Shown: positions 51,905-62,264, counted from the stretch's first letter. The stretch is 64,000 nucleotides of DNA from Streptomyces sp. NBC_00287 (GCF_036173105.1 NZ_CP108053.1:7440001-7504000), one strand, 5' to 3'. Notes: generated by a model from the letters alone, not told the origin. Translations and numbers: made by a program.

Positions 51905-53572
51905 ATGACGGCGACCGAGGACTTCCGCAGGGCACGGGACTTTCTGCTGGAGCACCGCGAGGACTACGCCACCGCCTACGAAGGATTCGCCTGGCCCCGC
52001 CCCGAGCGATTCAACTGGGCGCTCGACTGGTTCGACGTCATCGCGGACGGCAATGACCGCACCGCCCTGCACATCGTCGAGGAGGACGGCACCGAGGCGC
52101 GGCTGACCTTCGCCGAGATGTCCGCCCGTTCCAACCGGGTTGCGAACTGGCTGCGCGCCCGGGGTATCGGGGCCGAGGACCGCGTCCTGGTCATGCTCGG
52201 CAACCAGACCGAGCTGTGGGAGACGGCGCTGGCCGCGATGAAGCTGCGCGCGGTCGTCATCCCGGCCACCCCGCTGCTCGGACCCGCCGATCTGCGCGAC
52301 CGGGTGGAGCGCGGGCGGGTCCGGCAGGTGATCGTGCGGTCCGAGGACACCGGCAAGTTCGACGAGGTGCCCGGTGACTACACCCGCGTCGTCGTCGGCG
52401 GCGCGCGCGAGGGCTGGCAGACGTACGAGGACGCCTACGCGGCCCCCGCCGCCTTCACCCCGGACGGACCGACCCGCGCCGACGACCCGCTGATGCTCTA
52501 CTTCACCTCCGGAACCACCGCCCGGCCCAAGCTCGTCGAGCACACCCACGTCTCGTACCCCGTCGGCCATCTCGCCACCATGTACTGGATCGGCCTCAAG
52601 CCCGGCGATGTGCACCTCAACATCTCCTCGCCGGGCTGGGCCAAGCACGCCTGGTCCAACCTGTTCGCACCGTGGAACGCCGAGGCGACCGTCTTCCTGC
52701 ACAACTACACCCGCTTCGACCCGGCCCGGCTGATGGCGGAGATGGACCGGGCGGGCGTCACGACCTTCTGCGCCCCGCCGACGGTGTGGCGCATGCTCAT
52801 CCAGGCCGATCTGACCGCGCTGCGCACGCCGCCGCGCGAGGCCGTGGCGGCGGGGGAGCCGCTGAACCCCGAGGTCATCGAGCAGGTCCGACGGGCCTGG
52901 GGCGTCACCATCCGGGACGGCTTCGGCCAGACCGAGACCGCCGTACAGGTGTCCAACAGCCCCGGCCAGCCCCTGAAGACGGGCTCCATGGGGCGGCCCA
53001 GCCCCGGCTACCGGGTCGAACTGCTGGACCCGGTCTCCGGCGCGCCCGGCGCGGCCGAGGGCGAGATCGCGCTCGACCTGTCGGCCCGCCCCGTCGGCCT
53101 GATGACCGGCTACCACGGCGACGCCGACCGTACGGCGGAGGCGATGGCGGGCGGCTACTACCGCACCGGAGACGTCGCGTCGAGAGACGAAGAGGGCTAT
53201 CTGACCTACATCGGGCGCAGCGACGACGTCTTCAAGGCCTCCGACTACAAGATCAGCCCCTTCGAGCTGGAGAGCGCCCTGCTGGAGCACGAGGCGGTCG
53301 CCGAAGCCGCTGTCGTCCCCGCCCCCGACGAGCTGCGCCTCGCAGTCCCCAAGGCCTACGTCGTGCTCGCCGACGGCTGGGAGCCGGGACCCGACACCGC
53401 GAAGGTCCTCTTCGAGCACTCCCGTGAGGTCCTCGCCCCCTACAAGCGAGTCCGCCGACTCGAGTTCGCGCCCCTGCCCAAGACCGTCTCCGGCAAGATC
53501 CGCCGGATCGAACTCCGTGAGGCCACGGCGGCCGGCTCGGACAACGAGTACCGCGAGGAGGACTTCCGGTGA
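51905..53572 (+). CDS. Acyl-CoA synthetase, MACS/benzoate-CoA-ligase type
   Basis: 555 residues, ANL superfamily. Conserved parts: LYFTSGTTARPKLVEHTH (P-loop with Pro-Lys), GWAKHAWSNLFAPW, DGFGQTETAV, YRTGDVASRDEEGYLTYIGRSDDVFKASDYKISPFELE in parts, and the C-terminal catalytic Lys in TVSGKIRRIELR. It resembles medium-chain or aryl-CoA ligases (AMP-forming) that activate short or aromatic acids. GAGGAGGACGA precedes ATG 51905. Its stop overlaps the next start (GTGA). Confidence 0.88.
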   Translation: MTATEDFRRARDFLLEHREDYATAYEGFAWPRPERFNWALDWFDVIADGNDRTALHIVEEDGTEARLTFAEMSARSNRVANWLRARGIGAEDRVLVMLGNQTELWETALAAMKLRAVVIPATPLLGPADLRDRVERGRVRQVIVRSEDTGKFDEVPGDYTRVVVGGAREGWQTYEDAYAAPAAFTPDGPTRADDPLMLYFTSGTTARPKLVEHTHVSYPVGHLATMYWIGLKPGDVHLNISSPGWAKHAWSNLFAPWNAEATVFLHNYTRFDPARLMAEMDRAGVTTFCAPPTVWRMLIQADLTALRTPPREAVAAGEPLNPEVIEQVRRAWGVTIRDGFGQTETAVQVSNSPGQPLKTGSMGRPSPGYRVELLDPVSGAPGAAEGEIALDLSARPVGLMTGYHGDADRTAEAMAGGYYRTGDVASRDEEGYLTYIGRSDDVFKASDYKISPFELESALLEHEAVAEAAVVPAPDELRLAVPKAYVVLADGWEPGPDTAKVLFEHSREVLAPYKRVRRLEFAPLPKTVSGKIRRIELREATAAGSDNEYREEDFR

Positions 53573-55158
53573 CCGCACTGTCGTACACGCACGGAACCGG
53601 CGCGACCGCCCTCCTCGGCGACACGATCGGGGACAACCTGGCACGCACGGCCGCCACTTGGCCCGAGCGGGAGGCACTCGTCGACGTCCCCTCGGGGCGG
53701 CGCTGGACGTACGACCGACTCATGGCCGACGTCGACGAGTTGGCGTACGCGCTGCTCGCGAGCGGGATCGCCAAGGGTGACCGGGTCGGGATCTGGGCCG
53801 TCAACTGCCCCGAGTGGGTGCTCGTCCAGTACGCCACCGCCCGCATCGGCGCGATCATGGTCAACATCAACCCGGCGTACCGCGTGCACGAGGTCGAGTA
53901 CGTGCTCAAGCAGGCCGGGATCTCCCTGCTCTTCGCCTCGCTCGGCCACAAGACCAGCGACTACCGGGCCATGGTCGACGAGGTGCGGGGCAACTGCCCC
54001 GACCTGCGCGAGGCCGTGTACTTCGGCGCCCCGAGCTGGGACGCGCTGCTCGCCCGCGCCACCCCGAGTGACCTGCCGACCGACCTGTCCTGCGACGACC
54101 CGGTCAACATCCAGTACACCTCGGGCACGACCGGCTTCCCCAAAGGGGCCACGCTCTCCCACCACAACATCCTCAACAACGGGTATTTCGTGGGGGAGTT
54201 GATCGCGTACACCGAACAGGACCGGGTGTGTCTGCCCGTGCCCTTCTACCACTGCTTCGGCATGGTCATGGGGAACCTGGCGGCCACGTCCCACGGCGCC
54301 TGCATCGTCATCCCGGCACCCTCCTTCGAACCCAAGGCCACCCTGGACGCCGTCCAGCAGGAGCGCTGCACTTCCCTGTACGGCGTACCGACCATGTTCA
54401 TCGCGGAGTTGAACCACCCCGACTTCGCCTCGTACGACCTCTCCTCCCTGCGCACGGGCATCATGGCGGGCTCGCCCTGTCCGGTGGAGGTGATGAAGCG
54501 GGTGGTCAGCGAGATGAACATGGCCGAGGTGTCGATCTGTTACGGCATGACGGAGACCTCGCCCGTCTCCACGCAGACCCGGATGGACGACGACCTGGAA
54601 CACCGCACCGGCACCGTCGGCCGCGTCCTGCCGCACGTCGAGGTGAAGATCGTCGACCCGGCGACCGGAGTGACCCAACCCCGGGGCAAGGCAGGCGAGT
54701 TGTGCACCCGCGGCTACAGCGTGATGCTCGGCTACTGGAACGAACCGGAGAAGACCGCCGAGGCCGTCGACCCCGCCCGCTGGATGCACACCGGCGACCT
54801 CGCGATGATGCGCGAGGACGGGTACGTCGAGATCGTCGGCCGGATCAAGGACATGATCATCCGGGGCGGCGAGAACATCTACCCCCGCGAGATCGAGGAG
54901 TTCCTCTACGCCCACCCGAAGATCGCCGACGTCCAGGTCATCGGCGTCCCGCACGAGCGCTACGGCGAGGAGGTCCTGGCCTGCGTCATCCCGCGCGACC
55001 CGGCCGACCCGCCGACGCTGGAGGACGTACGGGCCTTCTGCGAGGGGCAGTTGGCGCACTACAAGATCCCGGCCGGGGTGCGGGTGCTTGACTCGTTCCC
55101 GATGACGGTGTCCGGAAAGGTACGCAAGATCGAGCTGAGGGAGCGGTACTCGGCCTGA
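53569..55158 (+). CDS. Fatty-acyl-CoA synthetase (FadD-like)
   Basis: 529 residues from GTG 53569, coupled to the upstream ligase by GTGA. Motifs: VQYTSGTTGFPKGATLSHHN-type loop (IQYTSGTTGFPKGATLSHHN), ICYGMTETSPV, YWNEPEKTAEAVD, GRIKDMIIRGGENIYPREIEEFLYAHP in parts and the C-terminal TVSGKVRKIELRE Lys. It activates longer fatty acids or side chains to CoA esters. Two ligases in tandem suggest that the locus takes up more than one acid class. A 12-bp palindrome lies 26 bases past its stop. Confidence 0.9.
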   Translation: MTALSYTHGTGATALLGDTIGDNLARTAATWPEREALVDVPSGRRWTYDRLMADVDELAYALLASGIAKGDRVGIWAVNCPEWVLVQYATARIGAIMVNINPAYRVHEVEYVLKQAGISLLFASLGHKTSDYRAMVDEVRGNCPDLREAVYFGAPSWDALLARATPSDLPTDLSCDDPVNIQYTSGTTGFPKGATLSHHNILNNGYFVGELIAYTEQDRVCLPVPFYHCFGMVMGNLAATSHGACIVIPAPSFEPKATLDAVQQERCTSLYGVPTMFIAELNHPDFASYDLSSLRTGIMAGSPCPVEVMKRVVSEMNMAEVSICYGMTETSPVSTQTRMDDDLEHRTGTVGRVLPHVEVKIVDPATGVTQPRGKAGELCTRGYSVMLGYWNEPEKTAEAVDPARWMHTGDLAMMREDGYVEIVGRIKDMIIRGGENIYPREIEEFLYAHPKIADVQVIGVPHERYGEEVLACVIPRDPADPPTLEDVRAFCEGQLAHYKIPAGVRVLDSFPMTVSGKVRKIELRERYSA

Positions 55159-55222
55159 CCGCCGCCGAAACATTCGATCACAGCGGGCCGCGGCCCGTAA
55201 GATCGGGTGCCTGGGGGTGGTT

Positions 55223-56245
55223 ATGGGCAGGATGCGCCCTGGCTCGCCGACGCTGGAGGAAGTCGCGGCCCTCGCCGGTGTCGGGCGTGGCACCGTCTCG
55301 CGGGTCATCAACAACGCGGCGGGCGTGAAGGATTCGACGCGCCGTGCCGTTGAGCGGGCCATCGCCGAACTGGGCTATGTGCCCAATCTGGCCGCCCGCT
55401 CCCTGGCCGGGCGGCGCGCGGACGCCGTGGCGCTGGCGATGACGGAGCGGGACTGGCGGCTGTTCGGGGAGCCGTTCTTCTCGGAGATCGTTCGGTCGGT
55501 CGGCGACGCCCTCGCCGACACCTCGGTGCAACTGCTGCTCACCCTGGTCCGCACGGACGCCGAGCGGCGGCGCTTCGTCGAGTACGCGCGCGGCGGGCGG
55601 GTGGACGGGGTGCTGCTGATGTCCGTGCGGGCCGAGGACAAGCTGCCCGACATGCTGGCCGAGGCCGGGCTGCCCACCGTGCTGCTCGGCCGTCGCTCGG
55701 GCGACGAGCACGTCACCTACGTGGACGCAGACAACGTCGGCGGCGCCCGGGGCGCGGTCGAGCATCTGCTGCGCGGTGGGCGCAGGAGGATCGCCGCGGT
55801 CACAGGTCCGCTCGACATGTACGTCACCCAGTGCCGACTGCGCGGCTACCAGGAGGCGCTCGCCGACGCGGGCCTAGATCCGCTGCCCTCGCTGGTCGTC
55901 GAGGGGGACTTCACCGAGGACAGCGGGCGTCGGGCGACGGCCCAACTCCTCGAACGGCACCCGGACATGGACGCCGTCTTCGCCGCCTCGGACACCATGG
56001 CCGCCGGAGCGCTGGGCGTGCTGCGGGCCGCCGGACGCCGGGTGCCCGAGGACGTCGCGGTGATCGGCTTCGACGACTTCACGCTCGCCCAGCACACCGA
56101 ACCCTCGCTGACGACGGTCCGTCAGCCGTTGGAGGAGATCGGGCGGACCATGGTGCGGCTGCTGCTCGAGGAGATGGAGCAGCCCGAGGTGGCCTGGCGG
56201 CACGTCATCCTGCGCACGCGGCTGGTGGTCCGCGACTCGGCCTGA
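55223..56245 (+). CDS. LacI family CebR/CelR-like regulator
   Basis: 340 residues from ATG 55223; GTG 55217 is 2 codons earlier. N-terminal HTH TLEEVAALAGVGRGTVSRVIN is, from memory, the same recognition helix as in CelR of Thermobifida and CebR of Streptomyces, which bind TGGGAGCGCTCCCA. The periplasmic-binding-protein core and the C terminus FDDFTLAQHTEPSLTTVRQP fit. Three such boxes lie in the 264 bases after its stop, before celB. Cellobiose is the known ligand of CebR; whether this one uses it is inferred. GGGGG lies 5 bases upstream of the ATG. Confidence 0.87.
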   Translation: MGRMRPGSPTLEEVAALAGVGRGTVSRVINNAAGVKDSTRRAVERAIAELGYVPNLAARSLAGRRADAVALAMTERDWRLFGEPFFSEIVRSVGDALADTSVQLLLTLVRTDAERRRFVEYARGGRVDGVLLMSVRAEDKLPDMLAEAGLPTVLLGRRSGDEHVTYVDADNVGGARGAVEHLLRGGRRRIAAVTGPLDMYVTQCRLRGYQEALADAGLDPLPSLVVEGDFTEDSGRRATAQLLERHPDMDAVFAASDTMAAGALGVLRAAGRRVPEDVAVIGFDDFTLAQHTEPSLTTVRQPLEEIGRTMVRLLLEEMEQPEVAWRHVILRTRLVVRDSA

Positions 56246-56272
56246 AGCCGCCTTCTTCGCAGAAAGGCCCTT

Positions 56273-56286
56273 CGGGAGCGCTCCCA
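56273..56286. promoter_or_regulatory. CebR-type box 1
   Basis: CGGGAGCGCTCCCA, with GGGAGCGCTCCC as a perfect 12-base palindrome, 28 bases after the CebR-like stop and about 88 bases upstream of the celB -35. One base differs from TGGGAGCGCTCCCA. Confidence 0.85.
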
Positions 56287-56373
56287 AATGCTGGGCCTCG
56301 CCCAGGTGTTGCTGGGCCACCCTGCTTGACCTGCCGCTTCGAAATCCATTCGACGCAATTCGCGCGCACAGGG

Positions 56374-56403
56374 TTGTCAGGGACATGGACGGACTCCTAC
56401 AGT
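56374..56403 (+). promoter_or_regulatory. celB promoter
   Basis: TTGTCA (56374-56379), 18-base spacer and TACAGT (56398-56403). The start would be near 56410, about 100 bases before ATG 56510. Both downstream CebR boxes lie at about +13 to +26 and +39 to +52, positions for blocking elongation. Confidence 0.6.
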
Positions 56404-56422
56404 CCGGACCGAACCGGTGGGG

Positions 56423-56436
56423 TGGGAGCGCTCCCA
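56423..56436. promoter_or_regulatory. CebR-type box 2 (perfect)
   Basis: TGGGAGCGCTCCCA, an exact match to the published CebR/CelR site as I know it. Confidence 0.92.
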
Positions 56437-56448
56437 TCAGTGGGGAGT

Positions 56449-56462
56449 TGGGAGCGCTCCCG
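56449..56462. promoter_or_regulatory. CebR-type box 3
   Basis: TGGGAGCGCTCCCG, one base from the consensus, 26 bases start to start from box 2. Confidence 0.9.
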
Positions 56463-56509
56463 ATCCGGCCCCCGATGAATCCGGAGCCATCTCCGAGAGA
56501 GGCACCCGC

Positions 56510-57640
56510 ATGCGACCGTTACCGCACCGTCCCCGCACCGCGCGCGGCCTGTTCGCCGCGCTGCTCTCCGCTCTCGCCGCCGTCGCGGCCCTGCTCGTCG
56601 CGACACCGCCGGCCCAGGCCGACACCACGATCTGCGAGCAGTACGGCTCGGCCGTCATCCAGGGGCGCTACGTCGTCCAGAACAACCGCTGGGGCACCAG
56701 CGCCACCCAGTGCGTCACCGCCACCGACACCGGCTTCCGGGTCGCCCAGGCCGACGGCTCGGTACCCACCAACGGCGCCCCGAAGTCGTACCCGTCGATC
56801 TTCAACGGCTGCCATTACACGAACTGCTCGCCGGGCACCAGCCTTCCGGCGCAGGTCAGCACCGTCTCCAGCGCGCCCAGCAGCATCTCCTACGGCTATG
56901 TCTCGGGCGCCGTGTACAACGCCTCGTACGACATCTGGCTGGACCCGACGCCCCGCACCGACGGCGTCAACCGGACCGAGATCATGATCTGGTTCAACCG
57001 GGTGGGTCCGATCCAGCCGATCGGCTCGCCGGTGGGCAACGCCACCGTCGGCGGCCGCACTTGGGAGGTGTGGACCGGCAGCAACGGCTCCAACGACGTG
57101 ATCTCCTTCGTCGCTCCCTCGGCGATCAGCAGCTGGAGCTTCGACGTCATGGACTTCGTCGACCAGGCCGTCGCCCGGGGCCTGGCGCAGAGCAACTGGT
57201 ATCTGACCAGCGTCCAGGCCGGGTTCGAGCCGTGGCAGAACGGCGCCGGGCTCGCGGTGAACTCCTTCTCCTCCACCGTCAACACCGGCGGCGGCGACCC
57301 GGGCGGCCCCGGCGATCCGGCGACGGCCTGCCAGGTGACCTACGCCACCAATGTCTGGCAGGGCGGCTTCACCGCCAATGTCACGGTCAAGAACACCGGT
57401 TCCAGTGCTGTGGACACCTGGAAGCTCGGCTTCACCCTGCCCTCGGGGCAGCAGGTCACCAACTCCTGGAACGCCACCCTGTCCGGCTCCTCGGGCGCAC
57501 TCACGGCCAGCGCCGTGGCACACAACGCGAAGATCGCCCCCGGCGCCAACCAGACCTTCGGCTTCCAGGGCACCTACAGCGGCACGTTCGCGCAGCCGGC
57601 CGGGTTCAGCCTCAACGGAACCGCCTGCGCCGGCGCCTGA
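56510..57640 (+). CDS. celB: Secreted GH12 endoglucanase with CBM2
   Basis: 376 residues from ATG 56510, GAGAGAGG upstream. A Sec signal peptide (cut after AQA) leads to a GH12 jelly-roll, DTTICEQYGSAV onward. Catalytic residues: nucleophile Glu157 in RTEIMIWFNR and acid/base Glu240 in GFEPWQNG. A Gly/Asp/Pro linker (about 262-275) joins a C-terminal CBM2 (CQVTYATNVWQGGFTANVTVKN). It cuts internal beta-1,4-glucan bonds. It pairs with the LPMO downstream as celB and celS2 do in other Streptomyces. Three CebR boxes lie upstream. Confidence 0.93.
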   Translation: MRPLPHRPRTARGLFAALLSALAAVAALLVATPPAQADTTICEQYGSAVIQGRYVVQNNRWGTSATQCVTATDTGFRVAQADGSVPTNGAPKSYPSIFNGCHYTNCSPGTSLPAQVSTVSSAPSSISYGYVSGAVYNASYDIWLDPTPRTDGVNRTEIMIWFNRVGPIQPIGSPVGNATVGGRTWEVWTGSNGSNDVISFVAPSAISSWSFDVMDFVDQAVARGLAQSNWYLTSVQAGFEPWQNGAGLAVNSFSSTVNTGGGDPGGPGDPATACQVTYATNVWQGGFTANVTVKNTGSSAVDTWKLGFTLPSGQQVTNSWNATLSGSSGALTASAVAHNAKIAPGANQTFGFQGTYSGTFAQPAGFSLNGTACAGA

Positions 57641-57761
57641 CCTCGCCCAGGGCCCGCCGAACGCGTACGTCCCCCACACCCCCTCGCCCGTCCGGAGCGT
57701 CGCCTTCCCGGGCGGGCGGGGGCTCCACAGCGGACAGCTACGACGAACGACAGGAGGCACC

Positions 57762-58856
57762 ATGGTTCGACGCAGAAACCGGCTTCTCTCCTGGGCGGCA
57801 GTGCTGGCCACCCTGCTCAGCGGGCTGGGTCTTGCCTTGCTCGGGCAGGGCAGCGCGCAGGCGCACGGCGTGGCGATGATGCCCGGATCGCGGACCTACC
57901 TCTGCTATCTGGACGCCAAGACCACCACCGGCGCACTGGACCCGACGAACCCGGCGTGCAAGGCCGCGCTCGCCGAGAGCGGCGCCACGGCGCTGTACAA
58001 CTGGTTCGCCGTGCTCGACTCCAACGCGGGCGGGCGCGGTCCGGGTTATGTACCGGACGGCAAGCTGTGCAGCGCGGGTGACCGTTCCCCGTACAACTTC
58101 ACCGGCTACAACGCCGCCCGCGCCGACTGGCCCCGGACGCATCTGACCTCCGGGGCTTCGATGAAGGTCCGGTACAGCAACTGGGCGGCGCACCCGGGCG
58201 ACTTCCGGGTGTATCTGTCCAAGCCGGGTTACTCGCCCGCCACCGAGTTGGGCTGGGACGATCTGGAGCTGATCCAGACGGTCACCAACCCGCCCCAGTC
58301 GGGCGGGCCGGGGAGCGAGTCCGGCCACTACTACTGGGACCTGAACCTGCCCGCGGGCCGCTCGGGCGACGCGGTGCTGTTCATCCAGTGGGTGCGGTCG
58401 GACAGCCAGGAGAACTTCTTCTCCTGCTCCGACATCGTCTTCGACGGCGGCAACGGCGAGGTGACGGGCATCCGTGACCCGGGCGGCACCCCCACGCCGA
58501 CTCCCACCCCGACGCCGACGCCGACGCCCACCCCGACCGATCCGCACACCGGCTGTATGGCCGTGTACGCGGTGACGAACTCCTGGAGCGGCGGCTTCCA
58601 GGGCTCCGTCGAGGTCATGAACCACAACACGGCACCGCAGAACGGCTGGGCCGTGCGCTGGCAGCCGGGTGACGGCACCCGGATCAACAGTGTCTGGAAC
58701 GGCGCGCTCAGTACCGGCTCCGACGGCACGGTCACGGTCAGGAACATGGACTACAACCGGACCATCGCCCCGGACGGCAGTGTCACCTTCGGCTTCACCG
58801 CCACCTCCACGGGCAACAACGTTCCGGTCGGCTCGATCGGCTGCGTCACCCCGTAA
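57762..58856 (+). CDS. celS2: AA10 lytic polysaccharide monooxygenase with CBM2 (CelS2-like)
   Basis: 364 residues from ATG 57762 with CAGGAGG 7 bases upstream. The signal peptide ends AQA|HG, so the mature N terminus is His35, one half of the copper histidine brace; His144 in NWAAHPGDFRVY is the other. An AA10 domain with NFFSCSDIVFDGG leads to a Thr-Pro linker and a C-terminal CBM2 (GCMAVYAVTNSWSGGFQGSVEV). It oxidises crystalline cellulose at C1, helping CelB. It follows celB by 121 bases with no CebR box between, so it is likely read from the celB promoter. Confidence 0.94.
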   Translation: MVRRRNRLLSWAAVLATLLSGLGLALLGQGSAQAHGVAMMPGSRTYLCYLDAKTTTGALDPTNPACKAALAESGATALYNWFAVLDSNAGGRGPGYVPDGKLCSAGDRSPYNFTGYNAARADWPRTHLTSGASMKVRYSNWAAHPGDFRVYLSKPGYSPATELGWDDLELIQTVTNPPQSGGPGSESGHYYWDLNLPAGRSGDAVLFIQWVRSDSQENFFSCSDIVFDGGNGEVTGIRDPGGTPTPTPTPTPTPTPTPTDPHTGCMAVYAVTNSWSGGFQGSVEVMNHNTAPQNGWAVRWQPGDGTRINSVWNGALSTGSDGTVTVRNMDYNRTIAPDGSVTFGFTATSTGNNVPVGSIGCVTP

Positions 58857-58876
58857 CGGACCCTCGCGTCCCGGCA

Positions 58877-58908
58877 GCGCCGGCTCCCGTACCGCAGGGG
58901 GCCGGCGC
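58877..58908. terminator. Hairpin after the LPMO gene
   Basis: GCGCCGGCTCCC (58877-58888) pairs with GGGGGCCGGCGC (58897-58908), one G-T pair, loop of 8. It is 20 bases past the LPMO stop and overlaps the 3' end of the converging gene's downstream region, so it may serve both. Confidence 0.7.
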
Positions 58909-58915
58909 GGTCGTG

Positions 58916-59614
58916 TCAGCCGGCGGAGGAGTCGAGTGCGTCGGCGTGGCTGTTGACCGGCTGCGGGGTGCCCGTGAGGTCCAGCACGAACAGGGGGACG
59001 CCGAGGGCGTCGGCCCTGGTGCGGGCCTGTGGGGCGTAACCGGCGAGGGAGAAGTAGGCGCAGTCGGACGACTCCGTCATGGCCGTCAGCCACAGGCACT
59101 CCACGTCCCGCACGGAGGCCGGGCGCACGGTCGGGTCGACCTGGGCCAGCAGGCCGCGGGCGGCGAGGCCGATGCCGTTCGGGGGCCGCTGGTCGGCGCG
59201 GCGGATGTCCCGGTAGCCGAGCCAGCGCAGATACAGCGCGGCGGCCGTGACCGCGTCCCGCGCGGTGCGGATCGTGACGGGCTGGAAGGCGGGCCGGTGC
59301 CGGGGGGCGGCCCCGCTCGTCCCCTCGGCGCCGGGCTCGGAGAGCGTGCCCGCCACGGGGATCCGCACCACCGTTCCGCATGGGCAGCCGAGCTCCGGAT
59401 GCGGCCACTGGCTCTTGCGCCCGCAGGAGGCGCACTGCACGGTGACCCATTCCTCGGCCCAGACGCGATGCGTGACGGCGGACGGTGTGCCGCGCCGGTC
59501 GAGCGGCGGCGCGACGGGGGTGCCGCAGACGCACGGATAGGACGGAGCCGCGTACTGGTGCTCACGTCTGCAGGCCGGGCAGCACACCGCCACGCTCTGG
59601 GGCATGTCACCCAT
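58916..59614 (-). CDS. Double zinc-ribbon protein with Mrr-like domain, degenerate active site
   Basis: 232 residues from ATG 59614; ATG 59605 is the alternative. Two zinc ribbons (CPAC with CVCG; CASC with CPCG) fill the first ~90 residues. The C-terminal half (DAVTAAALYLRWLGYRDIRRAD, then YFSLAGYAPQARTRADALGVPLFVLD) matches the alpha-beta core of Mrr-type restriction endonucleases (PD-(D/E)xK fold). The expected GID and Q-x-K active-site residues read GIG and Q-V-D, so it is probably not a nuclease. Two ribbons suggest nucleic-acid or protein binding. Divergent from gcl. Confidence 0.6.
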   Translation of the reverse strand: MGDMPQSVAVCCPACRREHQYAAPSYPCVCGTPVAPPLDRRGTPSAVTHRVWAEEWVTVQCASCGRKSQWPHPELGCPCGTVVRIPVAGTLSEPGAEGTSGAAPRHRPAFQPVTIRTARDAVTAAALYLRWLGYRDIRRADQRPPNGIGLAARGLLAQVDPTVRPASVRDVECLWLTAMTESSDCAYFSLAGYAPQARTRADALGVPLFVLDLTGTPQPVNSHADALDSSAG

Positions 59615-59646
59615 GGTGCTGCAGCGGGCCCCCGCTTGTCCGTCTC

Positions 59647-59675
59647 TTGACGGGCTTCGTCCCCCCACTTACATT
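59647..59675 (+). promoter_or_regulatory. gcl promoter
   Basis: TTGACG (59647-59652), 17-base spacer and TACATT (59670-59675) match the vegetative consensus well. The start would be near 59682, giving about a 90-base leader. Two inverted repeats cover and follow the start point. Confidence 0.72.
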
Positions 59676-59677
59676 GC

Positions 59678-59692
59678 TTCCAGATAGTAGAA
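59678..59692. promoter_or_regulatory. IclR/AllR-like half-conserved box A
   Basis: TTCCAGATAGTAGAA: TTCC and GAA arms around a 5-base centre, a weaker copy of box B, 21 bases (two helical turns) upstream of it and covering the gcl transcription start. Confidence 0.45.
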
Positions 59693-59698
59693 ATTACT

Positions 59699-59713
59699 TT
59701 CCGCAATACGGAA
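59699..59713. promoter_or_regulatory. IclR/AllR-like box B
   Basis: TTCCGCAATACGGAA is a perfect TTCCG-N5-CGGAA inverted repeat, about 20 bases after the predicted gcl start. TTCCG/CGGAA arms with a short AT-rich centre are typical of IclR-family sites; AllR, which controls allantoin-pathway genes including gcl in Streptomyces, belongs to that family. Confidence 0.65.
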
Positions 59714-59772
59714 GAGCTCAACCGCGGGGCGCGACGGGGATGCGAATCCGACAGCCGAAGCAGGAGTACTCA

Positions 59773-61557
<1,785 letters not shown>

Positions 61558-61572
61558 CCCACAGGCCAGTCA

Positions 61573-61598
61573 GGGGCGGCCCGCCCGGGGGCCGCCCC
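61573..61598 (+). terminator. 10-bp perfect hairpin after gcl
   Basis: GGGGCGGCCC (61573-61582) pairs with GGGCCGCCCC (61589-61598) around a 6-base loop, followed by TT. It sits 15 bases after the gcl stop and 17 before the stop of the converging gene. Confidence 0.8.
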
Positions 61599-61614
61599 TT
61601 CGGCGTGCCCGGGC

Positions 61615-62247
61615 TCAGTCTCCGCCGCCTCCACCACCCCCGCCGCAGCCGTACCCGCCTCCGCCGGAGTCCATCTCGTCGCGGAGGGCGCGACCCAGGC
61701 CGGTGACCCCGCTGACGGAGTGGCCTCCCTCGTCCACGCGCATGTCTCGGCCGCGGCCGACGAGCCCCGCCGACTCGGTGAAGCGGGGCAGGAACGCGGT
61801 CAGCGCCCGGTCGCCGTAGAGCGCGACCGCGAGCACCAGCTCCTCCCGCGGCAGCGCGTTCCCCTCGGCCGGAAGCGGGTGCAGCTGCCGCAGCTCCGCC
61901 AGCCGGCGGCGTCCGGCGCGGGTCAGAACCGGCAGGGCCGAGCGCAGCAGACCGGCTGTGGTGAGCTCGCGTCGCAGGCGGGTCAGGGCATGGTCTACGA
62001 CCGTGCGGTCGAGCAACTCCCTTATTCCTGCGGGCCGGTAGAGCCCGGCGCGTACGGCCTTCTCCAGTGGATGCCAGGATTCCGTGGTGTCCGCGGTCGC
62101 CGCCCTGCGCAGGGTGCCGGGTCGGCCGGCCTCGACGATGCCCCGTAGTCGCAGCGCCACCACCGCGACGGTGACGGCGGCGCGGGGGCCGCCCCGCAGC
62201 AGGGCGATCCCGTAGGGCTCCAGGGGGTGGTCCGTACCGACGCTCAT
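61615..62247 (-). CDS. TIGR04222-type protein with Gly-rich tail
   Basis: 210 residues from ATG 62247. The middle has two related repeats typical of TIGR04222 proteins (HPLEKAVRAGLYRPAGIRELL, TRLRRELTTAGLLR). The C terminus is a run of glycine with one Cys (SGGGGYGCGGGGGGGGD), where most family members carry several CGG-type steps. Members are usually longer, with transmembrane helices at the start; here only the soluble part is present. Function unknown. It is read toward gcl and shares the hairpin between them. Confidence 0.65.
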   Translation of the reverse strand: MSVGTDHPLEPYGIALLRGGPRAAVTVAVVALRLRGIVEAGRPGTLRRAATADTTESWHPLEKAVRAGLYRPAGIRELLDRTVVDHALTRLRRELTTAGLLRSALPVLTRAGRRRLAELRQLHPLPAEGNALPREELVLAVALYGDRALTAFLPRFTESAGLVGRGRDMRVDEGGHSVSGVTGLGRALRDEMDSGGGGYGCGGGGGGGGD

Positions 62248-62264
62248 CACACACCCCCCGCCCC

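Noticed and set aside
50960..53677. 905-codon frame extending the GAF-LuxR gene
   Set aside because: All beyond 51790 is antisense to the acyl-CoA ligase; TTG 51790 has a ribosome site.
53440..55362. 640-codon minus-strand frame opposite the FadD-like gene
   Set aside because: Antisense shadow; composition follows the real gene.
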